NCBI RefSeq assembly: GCF_003171515.1
Contig: NC_089397.1
Span: forward strand, 1,240,001 to 1,304,000
Source: Pyrenophora tritici-repentis
Taxonomy: Eukaryota > Ascomycota > Dothideomycetes > Pleosporales > Pleosporaceae
Reading direction: 5' to 3'
DNA length: 64,000 bases
Each line of letters begins with the position of its first letter. Position 1 is the stretch's first letter. Positions 19,656-31,000 of the stretch are shown piece by piece. The notes under the pieces are model-generated. The model saw only the letters and a program-made list of their open reading frames with translations, searched no databases and was not told where the DNA came from. The position numbers were made by a program, and so were the translations under genes.

Positions 19656-22600
19656 CTACCACTGTCTTCCGCTGGGGCCTGTTGGGGTCGGCTGACCGTC
19701 GACGTTACCCGTAAGCTCAGCAACACGTGCCTTGATACGAGCGACACGGCTTTCGATGGTCTCCTCGCCGCTCGTCTCGCCCTCATCAGTTCGTTGACTC
19801 TGGCTCTGGCTGCGGCTACGGCGAGTCTGCTCTTCGCTCAGCCTGGCTGCACGATCGGCTGCGTTCTTACGAATCTGCGCCCATCGATCTTGAGATGGCG
19901 ATGTTTGCTTCGAGAACTCGACAGACTCTTCTGAGATGTCATCTGCATGCTGTGGCATACGTTCCGTCGGGGTCCTAGGCGCCGGAACCTGTCGACGAGG
20001 CACGCTTGGAGCAGCGGCGGCATCATCATCACTCTCGTCATCAGCAGGTACAAAAGCTGGCATATCCTCCATAGGGCCTTGGTCAAAACGCGAGAAGGCT
20101 TGGTCAACCTCCTCTTGTGTTGCAGGAGCGCCGGGAGAAGCGGGCGCGCCAGGTCGGTATGACTTTGTGATACTTGAAGAGCTGGTAGCGCTAGGCTCGT
20201 ACTTGGGTGTTGGCGCTTGCAGGGCCTCAGATTTCTCGTAGGCCAGCGATGGCTCACGTGGGTGATCGTCCAGTCGAGACGTGCTGCGTAGGGCATCTGA
20301 CGCTTGGAAATAGGACTCTTCGTCGGCTTGTGTCGAGTGCGCAGCTTGTGCGTCTGCTCCTGGCACTTCGACTGCGGGTGTAGCCGCGTCGGTCTTTTTC
20401 CTACCGAAGAGCTTTCTGAAGCCTCCTTCCTTTTTCTTGAGCTTGTTTGGCGAGATCCTCTTTCCATCACCTTGGTCTTCGCTCATGCGAATCTTTGGCT
20501 CGGGAGCGACGGGCTTGCGCTCAGGCACAGCGCTCCTCAAAGCCGGGTGCTGAGGGCCGATGCTTGATTGTGGCTCATCGGGAGTTGGTGCATGCTCTTG
20601 GGCAAGCGACTTGGGGAACGACTTCTCTGTGGGTGAGTCATTTGGCCAAGGCACAGGGGTCACTGAAGTATCTGTCTTGGTGTTGATGTGAGGAGGTGAA
20701 CGAGATGAGCCGCTGTCGGACTTTGGTAGCGCAGGCAGATCGCGGTTGGAGACGCTTGGAGGGAGCGGTGAAGAGCGTCCGTTGGCAGCAGTTGTGAGGT
20801 TGTTCTTAGAACCTCTGCCTGCACTTACATCACCCAGGTATTGGGCGCGGAGTGCATCGCGATCAAGTGCGGCCTCTCCATATTTCTTATCCCACTGCAT
20901 AGCTGGGCCTGCTTCGTTGACCAGATGCGGTTGTAGAGTGAGAACACTGTTTGTCTTGATGGATGTGGTATCGTCACTACGTCCACGGCGCTGTGCAAAG
21001 TCTTTGGCATCCTTTTCATCCCGCTCGCTTTGCGCCAACTTGGCGGCCGCAGCTTGAATCCTTGCGTGCTGGTCGGGGCCAATGCTCGTCTTGCTCATGG
21101 GCGTGTTGGTCGTTGACCGACTGTATGGTTCCTTTGTGGGCGGCTTCTTGCCCGTCGACTTGCGCCGGCCTAGTCGCCCACGTTTTGTGAAGCTGAACTT
21201 GGACTTCTTCTCTGCAATGTAGGCACCCTCTTCCGGACCTGGAGAAGCACCCTTCACCTGTTCTTCCATGACCAGCCACTTTGCGCCCGAAATACGCGTC
21301 TCAATCAGTGTGCATCTGCCAAACGCAGCTTTGCGATCCGTTGTCTCCTCAGACGCCAAACTGATCATCCAAACCCACCAGAATGTCTCGTCGAGATCGA
21401 ATTGGGTGATGCTTGCCAACTCGCCAGGCTCGAGGTCATCGTCGTTGAGGCCGTTTCGCACGTGTGATTGAGAGCTGTGGACGCGGTTCTCCCCTAGAGG
21501 CGGTAGTTTCTGGGTCGGCATTAATAGAGTTGTGGGAGGCGATTGGTTGTTCTCGTCAGCAAAGCCGGAAGATAGGAAATCAGCCCATGAAGGCGTGGTC
21601 GGGCGGCCAAAGTCGGTATTCTTTGAGCGAGCACTGGGTCCAAAGTTGCGAGTACCGCCGTTTATCGAGGTTCCATTGGGAGTGCTGGGAGTGTCCAGAA
21701 TACCAGAGAAGCCAAAGTCTTCGAAACGGGACCAGGAGGGGTCTGGTGTTGTAGGATCAGCCGCAACAATCGACTGGTTGGCCGTTGCAATGCAATCAAG
21801 AACTCTGCGGCACTCATCCGTCAGAGCCTTTACGGTATCTTCATACGAAGAGAATTCCTGCAGGGCCTTGTCGTCATCTCGGTATTCAAAGTGCTTGGCC
21901 CGGCGCAACAGGGCGAATGGTGTAGGGGAAACGGAGTCGACAATCATAACGACTTTGGTTGTGCGCGTCTGCATAAGCGTCGGTGTTTGCGGGGGGTATT
22001 CGGTCTGGGAAAGGAGCGATTGAAGGGAGCGGGGAAGAGCAGAGATGCCTCCGACGGTGTTTACATCTGGCGCCAGCGATCGGAGGTAGGCGAAGAAGAG
22101 ATGACTTGCAGCATCCGCGGCCCTACAAATGGTCAGTATAGATATGTTTGAGAATGACGCCTGTACTTACTTCTCCCATGTTTTGTAGCCGCCGTCAAAG
22201 CCCTTGCCGTCTTCAACGAATTCAAAAGCCCACCATCCTGCTAAACGGGAGAGCTTCCTGCCGCCCATACCGTTGCTCTTGCCTCTTGCCGCCACGGCAG
22301 AGAGAAGGTCGAAGAAGTCAAATATGATGCGCTTGCGAGCCTCGGACTCGACGCTGATGGGTATGAAGGTGTCAAATGCATGGCGCGCGAATTTTGAATC
22401 TAGAGGGTGTCAGTCGTTGCTGAGGGGTGGTGGTGGTAGATGTAGCGCTCTTACCAGACTCGCCGATGCGAAAAAGCTCATATGCGTCCCAGGTAACGAC
22501 ACCACCGGGTAATCTGCTCCAGCACCATTTTATGATACTGCAGAGTGTCTGTGCATGTCAGCGCATTCGGCCCTGCAAAGTCACGATAACAGGGGCGTAC

Positions 22601-22989
22601 CAATGGCTCGGTCAGCCGCAATTCCTGTGCTAGGCCCTCGCCTGAGAATTGCCGTGTGTTTTCGTATGCGGCCTTGAAGAAGTTGCGCACAAAGTTGCGG
22701 GATGCACTTGTGTCGGAGGTGGGGCGAAATGGGAGGAGCAGAAAGGGCATATCCAGTGCTATCACGAGTTAACTACAGCGTTCCAGACAGCAATTGGAGG
22801 CGTCTGCATACCTCGCGACTTCATCTCTTGTGTGCAGACATGGATGAGTTCCTGGATCTCTTCGGGCGCGACATCTTTGCGCGTCCATGATTCCTCCCAC
22901 CGGGGTTTTGGCGGCGCTGCAGGCTCGGGCGCGGCTTTTGCAGCCTTTTGCTTGTCTTTTGATGTGAAGACGTTCTTGAAGAAGGGCAT
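19656..22989 (-). CDS. MSB1: MSB1/Mug8-domain morphogenesis protein
   Basis: Five exons on the minus strand: 22989-22812, 22758-22601, 22548-22455, 22399-22171 and 22122-19656, with introns of 53, 52, 55 and 48 bp. The spliced length is 3,126 bases, 1,041 residues. After a short basic start (MPFFKNVFTSKDKQK) the Msb1/Mug8 domain spans roughly residues 30-430; family marks are MPFLLLPFRPTSD, SIIKWCWSRLPGGVVTW and the GRKLSRLAGWWAFE block. The rest is long, Ser/Pro-rich and disordered, with basic patches and a short coiled C-terminus. In yeast Msb1 is a Rho-GAP-like scaffold linking Cdc42 and Rho1/PKC signalling at sites of polarised growth; a role in hyphal tip growth or septation is inferred. 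All four introns fall inside the conserved domain and all junctions keep the frame. Confidence 0.9.
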
Positions 22990-24806
22990 TGTGAGGTTTG
23001 GTGGGGTGCCTGGCGGAAAGCCGGCCGTGTTGACTGCAGAGGGCGGTGACGCAGTTGGGCAGTGTGAGGATGCGCGTCGCAGTTGGGGTAGCGCAATGCA
23101 GGGACTAAAGCTATTCAATTGCTTTTGCTTCGTAGATAGACGTGGTTAGCAGTTGTGTACATGTATATGCTCACGGCAGGGCGGGACGACTTCAGATGCC
23201 CGTGGGTCAGACTTCTGCTACTGCTGCTGCTGCTGTTGCTGCTGGCGGGAAAGGAGAAAGGCAAGGCAGTTGCACTCTGGCAGGGCTTCGACGCTTCAAG
23301 CGAAATAAGTTCCAATCCACGTCCACCGAATCGCTCATCCCTGTACCGCCAAGCTATGGCCTCTGCCGTGCACAGCTGGCTCCGCTGGCTCCTGCTGCTT
23401 CCAAATGCTTTTGTTTCGTGTCTTTGCTTTGCCCGCCAGCACATTGCACCCGGCTGTCCATCCTCGAGGAAAAAATCTACGCGGCAGAAACCGTGGTTGT
23501 GGAATGCCATTGGTCCTGCCCAGATGATGTGTTGTCCCTCGTCGCGTCATCCACCGCTATCCCCCTCCCCCCCCCCCCTCAAGGGTCTGGTCGATAGCGA
23601 CGAGACCGCTTCCATGTCCCCCGTTCATGTCCCCCAACTCGCCCACCCGACAAGTGCTTCACCAACACCCGCCATATCCCAGCGACAGAGGCACAAAGCA
23701 CCCCTTCGCAGCCCCTTGTGGCCTAGACCCTGCAGTAATGCGCCGGCTGCTGATCCGACTAGCTCCCGAACCGAAAAGGCCGTTGTTCTCACAGTGACCC
23801 AGTCTCGTACGCATGAACCTTACTCCACTATAAATCTCGATAGTCACGATGCCAGGTCCGTTACTAGTACCTACAGACGAGATGCACGAGCGATCTCTGC
23901 CATGAGCTGACCTGAGCTTCTTTTTGGCATCTGATCTGCCATCTGCCATCGTCCACCGTCTTATCTGTCATTTGACTCCAATCTGGCAATGATGGCCAGC
24001 TTCCCTGGATCAATTATCGTATCCTGCCAAGGCATTGTACCCTAATATATTCATGTGACGCAAACACACAACTCGCCCGTCCCAATGCGCCCACCACACT
24101 CTTCTCATGCCCACGTCAACATGCATGTCTCACACCTCTTGTCATGGCCAAGTCGTGCTGTCGCGTTGCTGAGATAATCGCTTCGAGGACGTGCAATCTT
24201 CAGCGAACCCCACTGGGGCTACTTCGGCCCATCTTTGAAACAACAGAACAAACTCACTGTCACTTCCACCCGCGTTCCCACGAGACACCAATAGATCGCC
24301 CGAATGGTGCCCAACTACGAAATAGTATTTCGATAGCCATGCACTTTGTGATTGCTATGCCTTAGGGGGTCGGTGGCTGTAGACTTCTGTAAGGGCTAGG
24401 GAGTTCCTGCATACATTGATGCAGACGCCCATAGTTCTCTTCTTGTATAGCATCCTATGTTACACCATTCGTGGCAGCCACAAGTACTCGTCGTATGCAG
24501 CCACATGGCCTCTCTGACACCCATCGCTGTCTTGTGCACCTCGCCAAGCTTACAGGCACGTGTTAAGGCTCCATGTTCGCGAATCGCGCTAACGGATCGA
24601 GCGAGTGCCTTCCGGGCCTAGCTTCACCGCCCCTCAGAGCCGACCGCCGCTGACATCTGGACTTTTCCAAACTATACGCACGTTCAAAAAGAAACATATG
24701 GTGACGCTGTCGAGCACCAACACTGTACTAGTAATTGGCCTACTTACCCCCAGACCCAGAGCCACCGTCCTCCGTCTATTTCGGGCTTCAGCTGTGGCTT
24801 CTCAAC
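22990..24806. other. Divergent intergenic region
   Basis: 1.8 kb between the MSB1-like gene (minus) and the coiled-coil gene (plus). It contains a CTG-rich run around 23215-23245, an unbroken C run near 23565-23577 and CT-rich stretches. Long open frames here differ in composition from the real genes and have no recognisable domain; I regard them as noise. It must hold both promoters. Confidence 0.5.
23215..23245. repeat. CTG trinucleotide run
   Basis: About ten near-perfect CTG units with a CTA and a TTG variant, upstream of the MSB1-like gene. Confidence 0.75.
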
Positions 24807-26157
24807 ATGCCATCCAAAACATCATGTCCAATTTCCGAGCTCGACCGAGCATTATCCTCGTATGTGAACTCGCGGGAGGATACATTGAGGATCCGCCGGA
24901 CGCTGTCAAAATACCTCATATCGAGCTTGAGGCCCGTCACCGCAGCAACACAGAATCAGCACTTAAATCATGAGTGTCCCCAAGGTCTTGCCGTAGCCAA
25001 TACAAACCCACCAGGCTTGAAAGACACGCGCCTGGACTATCTCCAAGCTCTGCGCGCTAGGAACCAGGCCCTAGCTAGACATCGCGAACTCCAGGCTTCG
25101 CTAGAGCAGCTACGGGATCGTCATGTGGACGAGAACCCCACGCAACCAGAGTCGGAATACGACAATGACGTCACGCGTAGTTATGTGTCTTTATTGCGAC
25201 AGCGCCGACGCTATGCAGAGCTTCAGGTAATCCAAGAGTCTCTTGAGAAGCTTCTGAGCGCGAAGCCTTCAAATGCTTCAGCGGACCCGCGAGACCTGAT
25301 CAAAAGCGCAATTGGCGAACAACCAGACCTGCCTGTAGAGAGATTAGAGCACCTCTCACAAGCCGAAGATGATCAGGCCAGCATCTTCAAGCTCAAGCAG
25401 GAGGTACTCGAGGCAAGAGCAAGCATGGAACGAGCCCAAGCAGCAAGTAACAAGGCGCTAGAGGAAACCCGACAAGAACCCAGCCTACAGGCCCAAGTCT
25501 ACGCCCTAGAACAAGCGAGAAACGAGATCGTAGACTGGGTTCAAGGCGAATTAGCCAAGATGGAAGAAGAAACCACCTTTCCGGAAGACGCCTCGCCCAT
25601 GAAGCGCCCAGTGACTTCAGCCGCGCCCGTCGATCTTGCTTTTGCAGAGACCCAGGTGCGCGAGTCATACAACAAATACACAGCCACTCGCGCGCGTTTA
25701 CTTGAAATATACGCGAGTTTCCAACAGCCGCTGGACATCCCATCACTCACCCAAGACAGCGCTGTACCTATCCCTCAATCCTCCACCACTGTCACCACCA
25801 AACCCCCCCAAACCAGAAAAGCCCATTTCAAAACTCCTTCCCCACCTCCCTCACCTCTCCCAAATCGCAAACAACGAGCGCGCCCTCCTTCAGCAATCTG
25901 TCTACCTGGAAACCCAAATCGCAGCCGCAGACCAGGACATTCAAGATACGTTACTTCGTCTCGCAGGCGAAAGCCACCTCCTGCCGCCCGCCGGCTCCAA
26001 GGACGTTGCCGCGTGGGGTAAGACCGCGAGGGAGGCTGAGACTGCCACGGACGAGTTTGTGAAGGCAAGGTTGGGAGAGAGTAGAAAGGAGGTCGGGGGT
26101 GTGAAGACGATTGTGGAGCTGTGCTCATTACAGGGAAGGGTTTTGGAGGCTGTATGA
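24807..26157 (+). CDS. Coiled-coil protein of unknown function, frame change near the 3' third
   Basis: The first in-frame ATG is at 24807. The first part reads MPSKTSCPISELDRALSSYV and continues as a charged, helical, coiled-coil protein (ALRARNQALARHRELQASLE, LKQEVLEARASMERAQAASN). Near 25764-25821 this frame turns into low-quality Pro/Arg-rich sequence, while another frame takes over with convincing coiled-coil sequence (NNERALLQQSVYLETQIAAA ... VELCSLQGRVLEAV) to a stop at 26157. Two explanations fit: a 58 bp intron 25764-25821 (GTACCT donor, weak AAG acceptor), or a one-base indel in the C7 run at 25803-25809. Either gives about 430-450 residues. Kinetochore- or augmin-like function is possible from architecture alone; I do not assign it. 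Confidence 0.6.
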
Positions 26158-26538
26158 GGGGTCTGTGCAGGAGGTGGGGTGAGGTTCGTCTGATATGGTT
26201 TGGATAGATGAGGGGTGGGAGGTGGCACGTGGGAAGTACGTAGTAGGGGGGCTGTTTTAGGTAGTGGTAGGGTAGTAGGAGGGAAATCCCAGTATAGTTA
26301 AATATAGAGTTTTTTTGTTGCGAAACGTTGTGCGTGGTTTGTGCGGTTTGGGTTTGATGAGCTGACTCCACGGAGATTTTGTGGAGATGTCATTTGTGTT
26401 TCATGAGGAGTGTTTCATGGAGGGTGATGTGGGATATATAGTACGACTTCTCTGCGCCCATCACCAGTATTGAACCCATGTTTTTGTTTTAGTGTTGTCA
26501 ACGGTCGGATTGTGAAGAGCTGGGTTTGATGTCTTCGC
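26158..26538. other. Short spacer before the MITE
   Basis: 3' region of the coiled-coil gene. G-rich on the plus strand at first, then AT-rich. No gene seen. It ends in GTCTTCGC (26531-26538), the left target duplication of the MITE. Confidence 0.5.
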
Positions 26539-26666
26539 CAGACTCCGCAACAATCAATCGATTGACATGATTGATTCCTATATAGGTTAAAGAATTACTT
26601 CATTAGGCAGCCTTTAACCTAGATAGGAATCAATCATGCCGATCCGATTGATTGTTGCGGAGTCTG
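26539..26666. mobile_element. Foldback MITE, hAT-like, 128 bp
   Basis: The element is almost entirely an inverted repeat: the left arm begins CAGACTCCGCAACAATCAAT and the right arm ends with its reverse complement; the arms extend about 54 bases each around a loop of roughly 18 bases, with a few mismatches near the middle of each arm. It is flanked by the perfect 8 bp direct repeat GTCTTCGC (26531-26538 and 26667-26674). An 8 bp duplication and CAG-starting termini fit a hAT-derived MITE. It has no coding capacity and lies at the left edge of the tandem array. Confidence 0.85.
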
Positions 26667-26727
26667 GTCTTCGCCCACAACAGAGGATGGCACAGCACAT
26701 AAGTTTGGAAGGATGTCACTTTTCAAA

Positions 26728-28020
26728 ACACACAGATATGTGAGCTTCTACTATCTAATTCGACACAACCAACGATAGTCTATGTCATACTTTTTTTTAG
26801 CAAAGAGGAAGATAGACATAGAAATCCCCAGTCACAGCACAAGACAGCATACGTAACTCCTCAGCTCGTTTTTTTAAAAAAAAAATATCCCAGGAACACA
26901 GACAATTTCCGCGACTGGATTTACCTCACAACCATGTCGAGTTCACCCAAAGTTCCCAATACAGGCAAGGAAAGATGGGGATCTCCAGACACAACCGAAG
27001 AATGATAGAAGTATGCGAGTTCCATTTTTTCACAAACCCACAAACATGTTGTATAGTTCTGTTGGATTTACAGCACGAACATCCGCAGTATTACCATATT
27101 CTTTTCAGCAAAGGCGAAGAATAAGCTGAAAATACCCTAACACAACAAAGGAAGATAATATGTATAGCTAGCGCATTTTTTTCTCAGACTCAGACAACCA
27201 TGCGGACCTCTGCAGGAAGATTTTTCACACAACCGTCTTTTATTGGTATGGATGTTTTCTAGCAACACGGAGAAAATTTATTTTTGAACCACTGGACATG
27301 ATACAACACAAGCCGGCATCTAGAACTTCAATCATTCTTTCAAAGTCCCACAAACATGTGTATTTATGATGGTAGATTTTTCACACAACCATTGCTTACT
27401 GGAGTGTAGGTTTTGTTAAAACGGGGAAGGGATAATACTTTTTAACCACCAGACACGGTACGACCCACCATACGAATGTATTGGAGTGCTTTTTTTCAAT
27501 CTCCCACAAACATTTGTGATCATGCCGTTAGATTTTTCACACAACGATGGCTTTTTGGTGTAGATGTTTTGTAAAAACAGGAAAGGAAGAACATTTTTAA
27601 ACCAGACTCCGTACAAGCCACCATGCGGTTATAGAACGAGCTTTTTTTTTCTATCTCCGACAAACATGCGATCTTCCGCTGCAGGAATTTTCACACAACC
27701 ATCCCTCGAGTTAATAACTTCTTTTTATCACACCAGAAGAAAGGTATAAAGCTTTTTAGGCACGCCACTCCACAGCATCCGAACCAAACTCCATGTTTTT
27801 AACATTCCCACAAACATGCGCAATTCGGCTGGCATGTTTTTCACGCAACTATACATCCAGCTTGTAGTTTCTTTTTATCATCCGAACAGATGAATTTTTT
27901 AAACCATCAGCTACACCACGCACCACCCCATCATGCGATATTTACCTGGTGATTTTAAACTCCCACAAACATGGGGATCTGGCCATCGATTTTCACACAA
28001 CCATATCGTGTTGATATCTT
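26728..28020. repeat. Degenerate ~154 bp tandem repeat (type 1 satellite), up to 9 units
   Basis: A recurring motif close to CCCACAAACATG starts at 27037, 27191 (degraded), 27347, 27503, 27657, 27807 and 27962: intervals 154, 156, 156, 154, 150 and 155. About 20-30 bases later each unit has a second motif, TTTTCACACAACCA (for example 27377, 27533, 27687, 27990). Two weaker units seem to precede, near 26733 and 26888. Further shared blocks are a GTTTTGTAAAA-like run and a CCACCATGCG-like run. Units are strongly diverged, yet the period is constant. No coding frame runs through the array. Confidence 0.75.
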
Positions 28021-31000
28021 TTTGGTAAAACATAAAAAACAGGAACCATCACTGTTCAACTCACTGTATTTTAGTGATTTTTTATAGGAATGCTGTGGTA
28101 GTGAGGAGGAGGAAAGAGGAAAGAAGTAAGAGAAGGAGTGGGTTTATATAGTTGAGTGCCAAGGATAGAAGCGGGGGCAAACAGCAAACGGGCAGAACGG
28201 ATGCAGTTCTCTAAATTTTAGTGTTTCTGCCACATAGGGTGAGAAAAGTGGTTTGTCAAGGGACGAAAAGACTTGGGAACGATAGTTTATGTATCCTTTT
28301 CAGGCGGAAGACAGCCACATGACAGACGGCGATGCTGATTTAGAAGTTTTGGAACATCGGAACAGTGGGAATGGTAAAAAAAAAGGAGTGACAGCAAAGA
28401 CCGAGACATTGTTCATTCTAGTACGTGGTTTTAGTTTTCAAGTTTAGAATACGAGATAAACGAGGGAGAGGTGTAAAGGTAAGAGGGAGGGAAGAAGAGA
28501 GGTTTTTAATAGCCTTAGTAGTAGAGTAACCTCCATAAGGCGAATCTCATACAAGTTTCCAAAGGCGGAAGAAGAGAAGCAACCCATTTGATCGTGGGTT
28601 TCGTGTTTTTAAGTTTGATAGTTTAGGAGAATTTTATGTAAAAGGTAAAAGCTGAGAAGAAGGACGGGAAGGGGAGAAGTTTTATAGGTTTTTCTGGCGG
28701 AGTGAACTCCATGCGTTATGCTAATGGTAGTTTGCTAGAATAATTGGAGTAAGAGAGAGGGGAGCAAGTCATAAGCTTGTAGGATTGTGAGTTTTGAGTT
28801 TGAGATTTCTGCAAGAACGAGGTAAGAAGTAAGAGCAAAAGGAGAAGAGGAAAGGAAGGAGATTCAACGCGTTTCTGATAGGGCAGAGTTATGAAAGGGT
28901 AGTGATGGTTTTTGGAGTGGCGGGAAAGAAGACAGAGGAGCGAGCCATCTGGAAATCGACTTTAACTTTTCATAGATCTATGGTGTCGGGGTTTTCATAT
29001 TCAAAGAGTAATAGGGGCGGAAGAGAAGTAGCTTTTCTAGAGATCCTTGGTGAGGCGGGTCTATATGGGAGACTGGATCCTGAGTTTCTATAGAAAAAAA
29101 GAGAGGGACAAGAGCAGTCATTCATCTTCGTGAACCATCTTTTTTGTTGTATATTTCAGAGAAATACAATGGGTAAGAAGTAGGAACGGGAGACGAGAAG
29201 CAATTCTATAGGCCTTTCGCGTTGGGCCGTCCCATTGATAGTATGTTCGTCTGTTTTTAGTAGAAAGAGGAAAAAAGACGCGTCAAAGTCATGATCCATG
29301 TCGGCATCCCGTTCTAATCATTCGCTCTTTTAGGAAGACTGTGTGTGGAGAAAGAGGAGAGAAAAGAGTAGGTGCGAATAGAGACCTTTATATACGTCCC
29401 CTGGCACCGCAGATTCATATGTAAGACAGGCTTCACCTTTTCTACAAGAAAAAGAGAACAAGTAAATCATCCATGGAGTGCGGACTGATTTTAAAACAGC
29501 GTTTCAGGAATGCGGGCTTGGAAAAAGGCGGAAAAGATACCGTCTAGTGTCTATTCAATGAAACTTTTCATGCTGCCTTTTTACGGCAGGACCAACTCAT
29601 GGTAATCTTCTTTTTAGATCTTAGTATAGTTTTCAGTAAATTTTCGCAGAGTAAATTCAGGAGAGGGGAGAAAGAACGTGGAAGAAATATGTTTATATAC
29701 GTCTCTGACGACGTGTATCCATTCGAATTTGAGTAGACGTTTTGGGATCCGAGGGCAAGAAAAGGGCACAGGCTATGAAGGTGGAGTTCTAGAAATTCCA
29801 ATGTGAAGATTTAGAAGGAATGTTCTCGTAGCAAATAGAGTAAAGGAGGTAAAACAGGTTTAGAGCTACGATTAATAGATCTCACTAACGTCGTCAAGCC
29901 CACAAAGCTATCGATTTTGTTTTAGAATTAAGGACGAAAAGAGGGTACAGGTCATCCAGGGGAAGTATAGACATTTTGGATTAGATTTTGGAAAAAGGAG
30001 TCTCGTATCGTAAACTTAGAAAAGGGAAGGAAGATAGAGGTACCAATTATTCATGTTTATAGCGCCGTCGAGCCCATGGATCCATTAAATTTCCTTGTCA
30101 AGGTTTTTAGAAATCAGGACGGAAACAAAGATACAAGTCATTTCGATATTCACTTTGTCTTTCAATCTTTTTTAACCCCATTTTAGGTTGGTAGAGAAGG
30201 AGGGGAAGAAGAGAAACGGAGAGATACAATTCATATACGCCACTAGTCTCGTTGACTCATGAAACAAGGAATGCTGATATTTAAATTCAAAGGCTGAAAA
30301 GGAGGCAGAGAGCACGCAAGCCACACGGATATCTGCCCGCACGTTGAATCAAGTGTTTTACGAAAGATTTTATGAATCGGTTGAAGTAAGAAGAAAATGT
30401 CAGAGGATGATTTTATATAGGCTGCCAGCGTTTGTTGAGCCATGTAGAAGTGAATTCCGATCCTTTTTTTTAGGTAAGAGTGACGAAGAATGGACGCAGA
30501 AGAAGCACCTCTCCGCACTTCTACATGGGCATTTGGTCAAAGCGTTTTGGCAATACGGAATACACAATCGATATGGTAGGAGAAAAGTACGGAGGAATAA
30601 TTTCAACACACACCGAGTGTCGTCGGCTCATGTATCCTGGTTGTACTGGTTTATAGTAAAAAGAAGGAAAGAGAGAAGCGGCTCATGGTACGTAATGATG
30701 TCTGATTTAGTAGCATATTTTCTGTGATGATAGTATGGAGAATAAGAGGAGAAGAAGAGCGAGGAAGTTATTTTTATACCAGTCTCTCCGGCCGCGCGGC
30801 TCCATCAGAGCTCTTCCGGGTGATTTACGAAACAGAGAAAGAGAAAGGACAAGACGCAAAACAAACCAAATAGGTTTTCTTCATATTAAGTAAGAGAGAA
30901 CGCTCAGGCACGAAGGTCATGGCGTTGTCGTCTCTTAGATTTCACTGTCGGATTTTGACGTTTTCAATTCATGCATTCTGTTAGATTTTGACGGGAGAAG

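Noticed and set aside
19838..20470. 210-residue minus-strand frame inside the MSB1-like gene
   Set aside because: Alternative-frame shadow of the low-complexity Ser/Pro-rich region.
25775..26371. 198-residue minus-strand frame opposite the coiled-coil gene
   Set aside because: Pro/Ser/Thr-rich mirror of coding DNA; the plus strand has the coherent coiled-coil protein.
26728..28020. CRISPR-like regular spacing
   Set aside because: Repeats are long, degenerate and about 154 bp apart without identical direct repeats, in a eukaryotic genome.
30344..30727. 127-residue plus-strand frame inside the satellite block
   Set aside because: It spans several degenerate repeat units and has no domain-like sequence; open by chance.
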